This document shows positions 34,222 through 42,832 of a stretch of DNA of 64,000 nucleotides, in pieces. Origin of the DNA: Streptomyces sp. TRM70350 (lineage in GTDB: Bacteria; Actinomycetota; Actinomycetes; Streptomycetales; Streptomycetaceae); contig NZ_JAHUXH010000017.1 in the NCBI RefSeq assembly GCF_019219825.1, positions 94,994-158,993 of the forward strand, read 5' to 3'. Under the pieces are notes generated by a model. The model was not told the origin of the DNA. It saw nothing but the letters and a program-made list of their open reading frames with translations, and searched no databases. The number at the start of each line of letters is the position of its first letter. Position 1 is the stretch's first letter. The translations under genes and the position numbers were made by a program.

Positions 34222-35063
34222 CTACTGCTCACAAACGTTCTGCAAGGCTCTGGCGACGTTTACTCGGACTGAATGGTCCTCATCGTCCAGGACCGAGCGG
34301 AGCTCCAGGACGAACATGTTCCGCCCCGCTTCGGTGACTTCGAACCGCCCCGGCCCGGGGAGCGACCATGAGGCTCCGATGCTGTGCGCAAGACGGCTGA
34401 GCTCCTCCGCCGCATTGCGCCTGAGGTGGACGGGCTGGTGCTCCGCCAGCAGGTCGAACAGGGCGCGCAACATGACCGTATCGCCAAGAGAGCACAGTGC
34501 AGGGATCACCCAGTCAGTGGCCGGCACCAAGGGATAGAAGTCATGGCGAGGGATGGGCTGCCAGGTAGTTGGCGTGTGCAGCAGTCTCACCAGATACTGC
34601 TCAGCCTCGGCGCCGCCGATATCGGCGAGTGTGCGCATCAAGTTGTCGGCGAGATATGCCCGCTCCACATGGACATGGCGCATTTCTTCTGGATCGCCTT
34701 GATCAGCGGGCCTACAGACCGGGGGTCCCGCAGCCGTGACAGGATGCGGGACGCGTTCTCCTGGACGGAGAGGTCTGGATGCCGCAGCGCCGCGCACACC
34801 GCCTCCACCGGGTGATTCCTGCGGTACTGTGCTTCGCCTTCCGGCGCGATCTGCCGATGACGCTGCCAGCAGTCGTCACAGGCTTCGCTGATGGTTCGCT
34901 CCTGAATACCCGCGCTGTCCCTGATGTAGAACGGGAACTCAATTCCAGGCGGCGGCGCCTTCGTCGTCGGGTTGGGCACCTGCCTCCGGCACGCTTCGCA
35001 CCAGTACCCGGCCTGGGTCTGGCCGCCGGAGATGACCGAACGGATCTTCTTCCACCAGCTCAT
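34222..35063 (-). pseudogene. HEAT-repeat protein with zinc-ribbon-like start, single frameshift
   Basis: The ATG at 35063 with an upstream GGAGG begins MSWWKKIRSVI; a Cys-rich module follows (WCEACRRQV, CDDCWQRH). HEAT-like helices come next (AVCAALRHPDLSVQENASRI, DPRSVGPLIKAIQKK). Near 34,682 the frame changes: one base appears to be missing, and the continuation MRHVHVERAYLADNLMRTLA, then LFDLLAEHQPVHLRRNAAEE and NVARALQNVCEQ, runs to a stop at 34222. The joined product would be about 280 residues. It could be a true pseudogene or a base error in the sequence. Function unknown; such proteins mediate protein-protein contacts. Confidence 0.65.
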
Positions 35064-35118
35064 CCGTTCTGTGCCTCCTCGGAGTTGCAGTTCTTGATCG
35101 TTGACGGGCTCGCGCTGG

Positions 35119-35643
35119 TCACCAGAGTGCCGGAGTGCGGGCAGCGGAGCGGCCACCTCGAACTCGCCGAGGCACTGGCCCACTCGGTCCGCGCCAGCGG
35201 CGATGGCGTCCCGCCGAGGACACCGTCCAGCCGACGCGCCCTCCCTCGTCCCGAAGCGGAGCCCGCAGCCGACAACGGTGAAGACGAACCGGTCTACCAA
35301 CTGTCGATTCCGGACGCTCAGTCAGCTGTACCGGATCGGTGTCGGCTGTGCCTGAGTGGGTCCAGCGGATGCGGGCCGTGCGGAGGTTGCCGTGTTCATC
35401 AGGGATGAGGAATTCGCACTGCCAGACGTTGTCAGGCAGGGACATCTGAACGCCGTGGCCGCAGGAGCGGACCTCTGCGCGCGCCAGCCACTGCTGGAGG
35501 CGGGCGACGAACAGGCCGGCCCTGGTGGGCGACGGGCCCTCGGCCTGCAGGAACAGGGGGATCTTGCCGTTGCCCCATGATGCGTAGAAGTACATGCGCT
35601 CCAGGCCCCGGTTCCGGGCGTACAGGCCCGTCAGGGGCCCCAT
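35119..35643 (-). CDS. Hypothetical protein, C-terminus possibly damaged
   Basis: Not recognised. The ATG at 35643 lies inside the end of the preceding small gene (13-base overlap). The first ~110 residues look protein-like (RGLERMYFYASWGNGKIPLF, RAGLFVARLQQWLARAEV, LPDNVWQCEFLIPDEHGNLR). The last ~60 residues are Arg/Pro/Gly-rich and look like read-through of another frame, so the true end may lie near 35,300. Confidence 0.4.
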   Translation of the reverse strand: MGPLTGLYARNRGLERMYFYASWGNGKIPLFLQAEGPSPTRAGLFVARLQQWLARAEVRSCGHGVQMSLPDNVWQCEFLIPDEHGNLRTARIRWTHSGTADTDPVQLTERPESTVGRPVRLHRCRLRAPLRDEGGRVGWTVSSAGRHRRWRGPSGPVPRRVRGGRSAARTPALW

Positions 35644-35834
35644 TCGCTGAAGAGTCGGTGCTGCTCCTCCGCAGGCAGAGCGGCGAGGGTCGTTGAAGCA
35701 CCGTCTGGAACGAGGATCGACCACCGTCCGGTGTCCCACCAGGTGGTGCAGGTGTGGTCGGGCGAGTCCTCTGGCTTGACCAGATCGTCGAGCATCTCCC
35801 CAAGCACGGGGATTCCCACCAGCGGGAGTGCCAC
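35631..35834 (-). CDS. Small hypothetical protein, 67 residues
   Basis: Not recognised. MALPLVGIPVLGEMLDDLVK, then CTTWWDTGRWSILVPDG and a final EEQHRLFSEWGP give a balanced composition unlike the shadow frames. It overlaps the start of the next hypothetical gene, suggesting an operon or one protein split by a frameshift. Confidence 0.4.
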   Translation of the reverse strand: MALPLVGIPVLGEMLDDLVKPEDSPDHTCTTWWDTGRWSILVPDGASTTLAALPAEEQHRLFSEWGP

Positions 35835-35930
35835 GGCTCGGCCGGAGTGCCTACGGCTGCCTTGGAGGTGGTGTCGTCGACGCTGACGCCGAGGTCGCCG
35901 TCCGGGGTCGACTGCGCATACGCGATGACG

Positions 35931-36261
35931 TCACGGAAGACGGAACTGGACTCCCCTCAGCGGGAGATGGGGGGACAGCCGTTCGCCGGTGAGCGCGTTC
36001 TGCGTGAGGTACCGGTAGGTCGTCACACCGGGCCCCTCGGTGAATTCCACATCGGCGCTGATCGACGTCCCTGCGTCGCCGCCGACATCGCCCTTCCAGT
36101 CCTTCGAGATGTTCGCCTTTGGGTAGAGGACCTGGCTGGTGCCCCGGTAGCCGGCAGGGAGGGTGATGGTGTCGGCGACGACGGCGGTGGAGCGGCGGAC
36201 GGCTCAGGCCCGCGATGGTGACGGTGACGGACATGGCGAACGTCGGGGGCATATCACTCAT
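35931..36261 (-). pseudogene. Hypothetical protein fragment with frameshift
   Basis: The ATG at 36261 starts MSDMPPTFAMSVTVTIAGL. The frame then shifts near 36,190-36,200 and continues as AVVADTITLPAGYRGTSQVL, YPKANISKDWKGDVGGDAG and VTTYRYLTQNALTGERLSP to a stop at 35931. The joined product is ~110 residues of beta-rich type. Not recognised. The three small genes at 35,119-36,261 may derive from one locus. Confidence 0.4.
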
Positions 36262-36430
36262 TCCTACGACCCTAAGTGCGCGGAGCGCACGGCCACGCGT
36301 CGAAAGGCGCGGGAGGAGGCCGAACGGTCATCTGGTTGGTCCATCTGACCGCAGGCCCCCTCTCCGCGCCTCCGCACGTCAGGTCGTGCTGCTCCGGCTC
36401 ACGTCACCGCGGCCGCCGTACGCCGGAGGA

Positions 36431-39085
36431 TCACCGCAGGCGCCGCACATCGATGGACCAGATCCCGCGTCCGTGCGTGGCCGCGTACAGGCGCCCGTCC
36501 GGACCGGTCTTGAGCTGGAGCACGGCGGTGGTCGGCAGGTTGGTGCCGGCCACCTTCCAGCCGGACGACTTCGGCGTGCGGACCAGTACGCCGAGGTCCG
36601 TGCCCAGGGCGATCGTGCCGTTCTTCAGCAGGACCACCGAGTTGGCGGGCACGTCCGGCAGGTTGCCGGAGATGTCCGTCCAGGTCGTGCCGCCGTCCTT
36701 GGTCTCGAAGAGGTGGCCGACGCCCGCGCCGGGGCCCTCCGTCCACTTGCGGGAGAAGCCGTTGACGGCGAGCAGGACGTGGTCGGCGTTCGCAGGGTCG
36801 ACGGCGAGACCGGACAGGTAGCGGTTGGGGACCGTGCTGTCCACCGGCAGGTTCAGCTCGTGCCAGCCGGTGCCGTCGGCGTTGCCGACCGCGACGCCCC
36901 GGGCGAAGCCCTGGTTGTTGCAGGGGCCGCACCAGGCCGCGTACACCTTCCCGCCGGAGGACGCGACCGCCGTGGCGGCGCGGCCCTCGCCCAGGTCGAA
37001 GGCCTTGAACCACTCGCTGCCGCTGCGGATCCCGTAGCCCTTGGTGTTGATCCAGATGTGGCGGCCGCCCGCGACCCAGGTGTTCTTGTCCTTGATGTCG
37101 GCGCTCAGCGGCGCGATGAACCGCGCCTCGGCCGTCTCGCTGTCGGGCGGCGCGACCGAGTACGACGTGGCCTTCGACGGGTCGTCGATCCAGCTTCCGT
37201 CGTTCACCGCGCAGTTCTGCGTGACGGACACCGAGAGGTACACGTACTCCTCGGCGATGTTGCACCCGTTGTCCGGGTCGGTGAGCGTGTCGCCGCCGTC
37301 GCCGCCGAAGTTGGAGCCCATCACGCGGTCGCCGGGCCGCAGCATGGACTGGCCGTTGTCCTGCAGGCCGCCGGTGATCGCGATGCCGCGCCTGTCCGGG
37401 TCGGTGCCGACGCCCACCGAGTAGTACTGCAGGGCGTCCATCGTGCCGTCGTTCAGGGACGTCCAGTCGGTGGCGTGACCGTCGGCGTTCGCGCTGCCGT
37501 CGACCGGGCGCCGGTAGACGCCGCCGTCGTTGCCGACGAGGACGTACGGCTTGCCGTAGTAGCTGCCGATCGCCACCGCGTGCTGGTCGGGGTGCGTGGT
37601 CTGCGGGCAGTCGCCGGACGGCTTGGCCGGGTCGATGGACCAGCAGTCGAAGCCGAAGTTCCAGTACGGGCCGGGGACGGTCCAGGTCTTGCCGCCGTCC
37701 TTGGTCTCGAAGACCTCCTCCAGACCGGCGTACACATGGTCGGGGTTCTTCGGGTCGACGGTGAGGAACTGGTTGTACCAGGCCTGGATGCCGGGCTGGT
37801 AGCCGTCGCCGGTGAGCGCCGAGCCGGAGTCGCGCAGCTGCTTGTAGTCGGCGATCTTCGTCCACTTGCCGGTCGGTGAGCCGGACTTGGAGACGTAGAT
37901 GCCCGCGAGGCCGCTGTCCGGGTTGGTCGCCATCTGCTGCGGCGACTGGTCGATGGCGTAGTACCGCGACCCGTCCGCGCTGCGCGCGAAGCTGACGTTG
38001 CCGACGTCCTCCGCGTTGGTCGGCAGCTCACCGAGGTCGGTCAGCCGCTGCCAACCGTCACGGCCCTTGGTGTAGAAGCCGTTGTAGGTGTCGCCGCTGC
38101 GCCAGCCGATGGCGAGAACGACCTTGTTCGGGTCCTTGGGGTCGATGGCGATGTCGCTCGCGATGTTCTTGTACGCGGCACTCTCGTCGTCGTCCTTCGG
38201 GCCGCCCGGCAGATAGTCCGGGTTGGGCGCGAACTCCAGCTTCCAGGGGCCCTTGAGCGTCTTGGTGCTGTGGCTCCACACGCCCCGCGTGGTCGCCGCC
38301 CACACCTTGTCGCCGCCGAACCGCAGCGCGTTGATGGACGTCGACTCCAGCTCGTCGCCGCCGACCCGGTCGCGCCGGCTGAACTTGCCGTGGCGCGGGT
38401 CCTTCAGGACGTAGACGCCGGTGCCGAGGAAGGCGGTCGCGCTGGTGTTGGCCTCTCCGGTGGCGTACCAGAGGCGGCCGCGCGGATCGAGCTGGAGATC
38501 GCCGGTGGACAGGGCGGGCAGCTCGTCGGAGATGTTCGTCCAGTGGCCGCCGCCGGTCCGCGACCGGAACACACCGCCGTTGGCCGAGCCCGCGTACACA
38601 TTGCCGCGGTCGTCGGCCGCCATGCCGGTCACCCGGCCGGTCACCTTGCCCGCGCCGCCGCTGGAGTTGGAGTTGATGTCCCGGTAGCGGGGGTCGTCGG
38701 CGTCGTACGGCAGCCGGGTGTTGTTGCGCCAACCGCCCTTGGTGCTGGGCAGGTTCAGCATTTCGCCGTACGCCGCCCCGAACGCGCCCGGCGCCACGAT
38801 GCCGCCCGGCGCGGTGCGGGCCTGGGCGTACTCCTCGGCCCGCGCGGCGATGTGCTCGTTCTCCTCGCCGCCGTCTCCCGGTTCCTCTTCCCCTGGTTCC
38901 TCCTCCGCCGAAAGCGACAGGCCCCCCTGCTGTTCATGCAGGTGGGCCCGTTCGTCCAGGACACGGACGCCGAACGGATCGTCGCCGCCGGGTGCCGCCT
39001 GGGCCTGAGTGACCGTCAGGCCCAGTGCGGCGGAGGTGGCGAGTACCGCCCATATGCGTCTCGCTCGCCGACCGCTGACTGCCAT
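36431..39085 (-). CDS. Secreted BNR/Asp-box beta-propeller protein (GH74-like)
   Basis: 884-residue exported protein. A signal peptide (RRARRIWAVLATSAALGLTV, cleavage after AQA near residue 31) is followed by an acidic linker (SAEEEPGEEEPGDGGEENE) and then propeller repeats. Asp-box motifs are visible: ETKDGGKTWTVPG, ETKDGGTTWTDIS and a degenerate RSRTGGGHWTNIS. Other blade strands include GNVYAGSANGGVFR, KVWAATTRGVWSH and GRLYAATHGRGIWSIDVR at the C-terminus. Such proteins are often labelled glycosyl hydrolases or sortilin-like, but no catalytic residues can be assigned by eye, so binding is as likely as hydrolysis. The ATG has AGGGGAGG at good spacing, and a perfect palindrome lies 54 bp upstream. 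Confidence 0.88.
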   Translation of the reverse strand: MAVSGRRARRIWAVLATSAALGLTVTQAQAAPGGDDPFGVRVLDERAHLHEQQGGLSLSAEEEPGEEEPGDGGEENEHIAARAEEYAQARTAPGGIVAPGAFGAAYGEMLNLPSTKGGWRNNTRLPYDADDPRYRDINSNSSGGAGKVTGRVTGMAADDRGNVYAGSANGGVFRSRTGGGHWTNISDELPALSTGDLQLDPRGRLWYATGEANTSATAFLGTGVYVLKDPRHGKFSRRDRVGGDELESTSINALRFGGDKVWAATTRGVWSHSTKTLKGPWKLEFAPNPDYLPGGPKDDDESAAYKNIASDIAIDPKDPNKVVLAIGWRSGDTYNGFYTKGRDGWQRLTDLGELPTNAEDVGNVSFARSADGSRYYAIDQSPQQMATNPDSGLAGIYVSKSGSPTGKWTKIADYKQLRDSGSALTGDGYQPGIQAWYNQFLTVDPKNPDHVYAGLEEVFETKDGGKTWTVPGPYWNFGFDCWSIDPAKPSGDCPQTTHPDQHAVAIGSYYGKPYVLVGNDGGVYRRPVDGSANADGHATDWTSLNDGTMDALQYYSVGVGTDPDRRGIAITGGLQDNGQSMLRPGDRVMGSNFGGDGGDTLTDPDNGCNIAEEYVYLSVSVTQNCAVNDGSWIDDPSKATSYSVAPPDSETAEARFIAPLSADIKDKNTWVAGGRHIWINTKGYGIRSGSEWFKAFDLGEGRAATAVASSGGKVYAAWCGPCNNQGFARGVAVGNADGTGWHELNLPVDSTVPNRYLSGLAVDPANADHVLLAVNGFSRKWTEGPGAGVGHLFETKDGGTTWTDISGNLPDVPANSVVLLKNGTIALGTDLGVLVRTPKSSGWKVAGTNLPTTAVLQLKTGPDGRLYAATHGRGIWSIDVRRLR

Positions 39086-39138
39086 GAAGTGCCTCCCCTA
39101 AGAAGCGCGTGATGCACATGACACTTGCTGTGAAACAG

Positions 39139-39150
39139 CTTTGATCAAAG
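39139..39150. promoter_or_regulatory. Palindrome upstream of the beta-propeller gene
   Basis: CTTTGATCAAAG is a perfect 12-bp palindrome in an unusually AT-rich stretch 54 bp before the beta-propeller start; GCTGT-GAA-ACAGC (39127-39139) adjoins it. Candidate operator; no regulator is encoded nearby. Confidence 0.4.
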
Positions 39151-39544
39151 AGCAGTTGTAGGGGAGCTGAAAATGGCAATCAGTGTGTAAAAGAATCTTC
39201 AGCGGCGCAGCGCCGGACAGCCGGGCAACGAGCCCGAGTGGCTTTCCGAGCCCCAACGGGCCACCCCACTCCGAACTCAAGAACGGATCGACCGGTGGTT
39301 GGCCGAGTACGGCCGGGTCGTCTGCTGAGTAACAAGGCGTCCGAGAGGAGCCCCGGGTCTGTTCGGTTCCGGCCATGAGGGCTGCCATGCCAGGGGACAC
39401 TGGCGGCGTGCTCACACTGTTCTCACCACCCGCGGTTCCCCCTGTCAGGCTGTCGAAGCCGCCCGTCCTGGAGAGCTGGGATGCCAACGCGCATCCGAGC
39501 CAGCAGCGCCTGCGCGCCTACCTGGACTCCGTTTCCGCTTCGCC

Positions 39545-39699
39545 AAGACCGGTCGGACCCCAACCCCGTCGTCGCCGAGTCCCTCCTCGACCGGCTCATC
39601 AACACCAGCCACCAGGTCATCATGAACGGCCCCAGCTACCGTCCGAACAAGCGCCCCAAGAACCCCACCGACAAGCCCGCCAAGCCGTCGGCCAAGTAG
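39545..39699 (+). pseudogene. IS21-family IstB ATPase, C-terminal fragment
   Basis: PVVAESLLDRLINTSHQVIM followed by NGPSYRPNKRPKNP resembles the end of IstB helper proteins (LLDRLLHHAxVxxxxGxSYR). No Walker motifs precede it. It abuts the truncated CoiA-like gene on the other strand, marking an IS insertion or deletion boundary. Confidence 0.65.
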
Positions 39700-39719
39700 A
39701 CGCCATCGGCGCCCGGGGC

Positions 39720-39998
39720 TGGGGAATCACGTGAACTCAGCCCCGGGGAAATACGTGAACGTCCACAGCCATCCCGCCCCTCTGACGTGGCTGGCCAACT
39801 CGGGTTGAGCTGATCGTGCGCGAAGAACCGCAGCCCGCGCGGCGAGACCTTGGCGTGCATAGGCTCGGCGCAGGCCGGACACCGGAGCGGTGCCCGGGGC
39901 CGTACACGATGCACGCTCGTCCACTCGACGCCGCAGCCGAGGTCCAACAGCGTCGCGTCAAGCGCCCCATGCGTCGCGTGCAACGCCGTCAACGGCAT
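39720..39998 (-). pseudogene. CoiA-like/zinc-ribbon protein, truncated at an IS boundary
   Basis: The ATG at 39998 reads PLTALHATHGALDATLLDLG, then RAPLRCPACAEPMHAKVSPR and GLRFFAHDQLNP. This matches the N-terminal zinc-binding part of actinomycete CoiA-like competence/nuclease proteins (CPxCxxxxHAK...RFFAHD). Similarity ends after the FAHD segment, where the IstB fragment of the other strand begins, so the nuclease-like C-terminal part is missing. Family assignment is from memory of the pattern. Confidence 0.5.
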
Positions 39999-40103
39999 CC
40001 GAAGCCCACCTCCACGACAGAGCATGGCGGCAGCCACTGACACGGGGCAGGCAGACACCGGCCACCTGCGTCGTTTTCGTTCGTCCTGGAGGGGATCGGG
40101 TAT

Positions 40104-40721
40104 CTACTGGCCTGCTGCTGTCGGTTCGGCTGAGCTGGCTGTGCCTGCCCGCGGGCGGTGGATGATGCCATAGGTGCGGCCGAAGCGGTTGGCCGCGGTG
40201 ACGTGGCCCCACTGCCCCTCCAGATAGAAGGCGTACGCGATCGAGGCTGTCTGCTCGTCGGTCACATGAAGGAGCCATCGATTGGCTTCCTTCCGGAAGC
40301 GGGCCGTGCGCACCGCCTCGTCGAGCCCCGCGGCCGGGGGACGCTCAAGGCGGTCAGCGAGCGAGAGGTAGAGGCGCACCATCGTCATCTCGGAGGGCAG
40401 GAGCGCGACTTCCCTCTGGTCGGGCCCGGGCTCTGGTTCGGGCGGTGGCTGTGGTGTGGGGCGGGCGCGGGCTTCTGCGTACAGCAGGACGTCGTGGCCT
40501 TCACCGCTAGGGCGCGCTGCCCACGCGACGGGCCTTCCGGCGTACGCGGACAGCTCGGCGCGCTGAACAGGGTCGGCCCACTCGGCCAGACCGGCCATGA
40601 CGAGACGCTCGACGCTGTCGCGGCTCAGCCCAGGCGATTCGGTGACCCACCCATGAGAGGAGGCTCGGTGCGCTGTGCGGAGCGCCTCCAAGAGTGCGTA
40701 CTGGCCCTTGCTGCGCCCCAT
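40104..40721 (-). CDS. Hypothetical protein, 205 residues, winged-helix-like
   Basis: Not recognised with certainty; it resembles small Streptomyces proteins of DUF6417 type. GQYALLEALRTAHRASSHGW, LSRDSVERLVMAGLAEW and a basic-hydrophobic strand suggest a winged helix at the N-terminus. A Pro/Glu linker (PTPQPPPEPEPGPDQ) joins a helical C-terminal domain (MTMVRLYLSLADRLERPPA, RFRKEANRWLLHVTDEQ). The ATG at 40721 has GAGAGG upstream; the frame is open further upstream without a better start. Confidence 0.6.
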   Translation of the reverse strand: MGRSKGQYALLEALRTAHRASSHGWVTESPGLSRDSVERLVMAGLAEWADPVQRAELSAYAGRPVAWAARPSGEGHDVLLYAEARARPTPQPPPEPEPGPDQREVALLPSEMTMVRLYLSLADRLERPPAAGLDEAVRTARFRKEANRWLLHVTDEQTASIAYAFYLEGQWGHVTAANRFGRTYGIIHRPRAGTASSAEPTAAGQ

Positions 40722-40920
40722 CCGCCCCTGCCTCTCGACACCGTTCCACCAGGTCGCGGCCGTACCGGCTGTGACGGCCACGGTAGTGCAGCCCACCCGC
40801 TACTGCGGCCGGCTCCAGCCAACAGCCGAAGTTGTTGGACATGCCTTCCGCCTGTCGAACGTCCCAGGCCATCCAGTGCCTCAGGCTTTCCGGTGGTCAT
40901 GCCGGTCAGGGTTTGCTGAG

Positions 40921-41319
40921 TCAGTTCCTGTTGCCGATGACGTTGCGGGCCGCGAGGCGGAAGTCCTTGACCGCTTGGTACAGGATGCGTTCTCGTTCAT
41001 CAGCAATCTCCCTTGTCAGCGTTCTCTGGCAGCCGGTCCTTCGAGGATCACGACTTCCGCAGCGCGGTGGGACCTCCCGCGCCAGGGCGATGAAGCGGCG
41101 TATCTTCTCGTCGACGTCGGGCAGGTCGGGGTCGTCGGATCGCAGCGCGTCGAGGATGGCGTCCATGGCAATGTCGCGGTCGTGGAGCGTAGTGCTCAGC
41201 CGCGTTCGGATCCGGGTTGGGTCGGTGACGGATGGGCCGCGGTCGAGTTCGTGGTCGGCCCTGTTGATCCTTGAGGAGCTCGGGCTGAGGGCGCCGGGTC
41301 TGCTCCTGGAGACGTTCAT
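40921..41319 (-). CDS. Small hypothetical protein, up to 132 residues
   Basis: Not recognised. The C-terminal half (MDAILDALRSDDPDLPDVDE, KIRRFIALAREVP, ADERERILYQAVKDF) has a plausible amphipathic helical composition. The start is unclear: ATG at 41319 or an internal ATG at 41168. No partner genes. Confidence 0.35.
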   Translation of the reverse strand: MNVSRSRPGALSPSSSRINRADHELDRGPSVTDPTRIRTRLSTTLHDRDIAMDAILDALRSDDPDLPDVDEKIRRFIALAREVPPRCGSRDPRRTGCQRTLTREIADERERILYQAVKDFRLAARNVIGNRN

Positions 41320-41860
41320 CGAGGGCGCGGTCCTGGTGGGGATTCGTGCCGGGACGGGCTACGTCCTGGAAGGCGATGCCGGCCCGGCGGTGCGGTTGGC
41401 GCGGGTTGCCGGCGGCCACCACGGACGTTTCCCGCAGCTTGAAGTGCGCGGCGCGGCCAGCTCGGGACGCGTGCAGGCCGATCCCGGGGGACAGGCGGGG
41501 CAGAGGATTCGCTACCGGTACGCGGCCCAGCTGCGGCACCTGACCGGAGCCGAGGCGTTGCCGCCGCACGTCTCAGAGACAGCGGCGGTGCTGATGACCG
41601 GGCTGGTGGACTGCCTGGTCATGCGCGCCGACGCGTCCCCCCCCACATCGTCCGCAGCTAATTCCATGCCAGCACGTTCGCTGCACGATCAGGTAGGCAA
41701 CTCAAAAGTTCCGGCGCAATATCGGCCGATATAAAGGCAGCGTAATCAATCGGTCCTGCGGCCTTCTCGTGAGGGGTGTGCCCTTTTTCTTGAGCGGTAG
41801 GGCTACAAAGTTGATCATTTTCGGGTGAGTCTACTCAAAAGGACCATAGTGGGCGGGTAG
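41320..41860. other. Gap before the right cluster
   Basis: The first ~400 bp hold open frames on both strands without recognisable protein patterns. From about 41,680 the base composition becomes clearly AT-richer, as expected of the regulatory region ahead of the right-hand operon. Confidence 0.45.
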
Positions 41861-41867
41861 AAAATTC

Positions 41868-41896
41868 TTGCGAGTGCCGTGGGTGGCGTGTAGGGT
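41868..41896 (+). promoter_or_regulatory. Vegetative-type promoter of the right cluster operon
   Basis: TTGCGA (41868-41873) and TAGGGT (41891-41896) are separated by exactly 17 bp, close to the streptomycete HrdB consensus TTGAC-N17-TAGRRT. It lies in an AT-rich leader about 105 bp upstream of the first gene's GTG start. Confidence 0.7.
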
Positions 41897-42001
41897 CCCA
41901 ATAGATCGGCTGGACGGGGGAAGGCTGATACGGGGAGTCCTGACCAGACTAATTTTTGGACTGCACCTGCTGCCTTCCGCCGATGGAGCAGGGGGAATAT
42001 C

Positions 42002-42832
42002 GTGAATTTCGGCTCGGATGCGCCGGACTTAGCCGCATCGTCTGCGTATCGGCAACGGCGTGACGAAATCGCCGCGCGCGCTGCCGCCTATGTACTCGGC
42101 GAGCCCATTCCAGAGGTCGACTACACGGACGCCGAGCACGCCCTGTGGCGCCTCGTTTCCGGGCGACTCGCGGATCGGCACCGGTACCTGGCGGCGCCGG
42201 AGTTCCTTGAGGCGGTGGAGCGGCTCGGGGTGGGCGGCGACGGCGTCCCGCAGTTGCAGGAGGTGTCCGACCGGCTCGACCGGCTGACCGGATTCCGCCT
42301 CCGGCCCGCGTCCGGCGTGGTCCCCTTCGCGCTGTTCTGCGGCTCTCTGGCCGACGGGTACTTTCACTCCACCCAGTACCTCCGCGACGGCGTGACGCCC
42401 TTCTACTCGACTGAACCGGACATCCTGCACGAGGTCATCGGGCACGGCAGTGCTCTGGCCGACGACCGGTTCGCCGACTTGTACCGCGTTGCCGGCGAGG
42501 CCGTGCGCAGGGTGGAGTCCGAGGTCGCTGTCCAGTTCGTTGCCAAGACCTTCTGGTTCACGCTTGAGTGCGGCCTGCTCGACAGCTCCGACGGGCCGCG
42601 GGCCTACGGCGCGAGCATCGTCTCCTCCTACGGCGAGCTCGAACACTTCCGCTCCGCCGAGGTGCGCCCGCTGGACATGGCCGACATGGTCCAGGTCGAC
42701 TACGACATCACCCAGTACCAAACCACTCTTTACAGCGCACGTTCCCTTGCTCATCTCGAGGATGTGGCGGGGGAATTCTGGGCGTCTTGCGACGACGCAT
42801 CCATTGAAAAGATCCTGGCGGTTGATATATGA
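42002..42832 (+). CDS. Aromatic amino acid hydroxylase (phenylalanine hydroxylase family)
   Basis: 276-residue non-heme iron, pterin-dependent hydroxylase. The iron ligands are visible: two His in EPDILHEVIGHGSALADDRF and Glu in FWFTLECGL, as in bacterial phenylalanine hydroxylases. PFYSTEPDI and YGELEHF are further family blocks. In sanglifehrin and pacidamycin pathways this family converts Phe to meta-Tyr; in this cluster that role fits the NRPS. Sequence alone does not tell meta from para hydroxylation. The GTG start has AGGGGGA six bases upstream. Codon 10 (42029-42031) is TTA, so translation of the operon's first gene likely depends on bldA. The stop overlaps the next start (ATGA). Equivalent by position to sfaA. 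Confidence 0.93.
   Translation: MNFGSDAPDLAASSAYRQRRDEIAARAAAYVLGEPIPEVDYTDAEHALWRLVSGRLADRHRYLAAPEFLEAVERLGVGGDGVPQLQEVSDRLDRLTGFRLRPASGVVPFALFCGSLADGYFHSTQYLRDGVTPFYSTEPDILHEVIGHGSALADDRFADLYRVAGEAVRRVESEVAVQFVAKTFWFTLECGLLDSSDGPRAYGASIVSSYGELEHFRSAEVRPLDMADMVQVDYDITQYQTTLYSARSLAHLEDVAGEFWASCDDASIEKILAVDI

Noticed and set aside
41320..41734. A plus-strand protein ending before the right cluster
   Set aside because: The frame gives a plausible stretch of sequence but no recognisable domain, no good start, and it competes with an equally open antisense frame.
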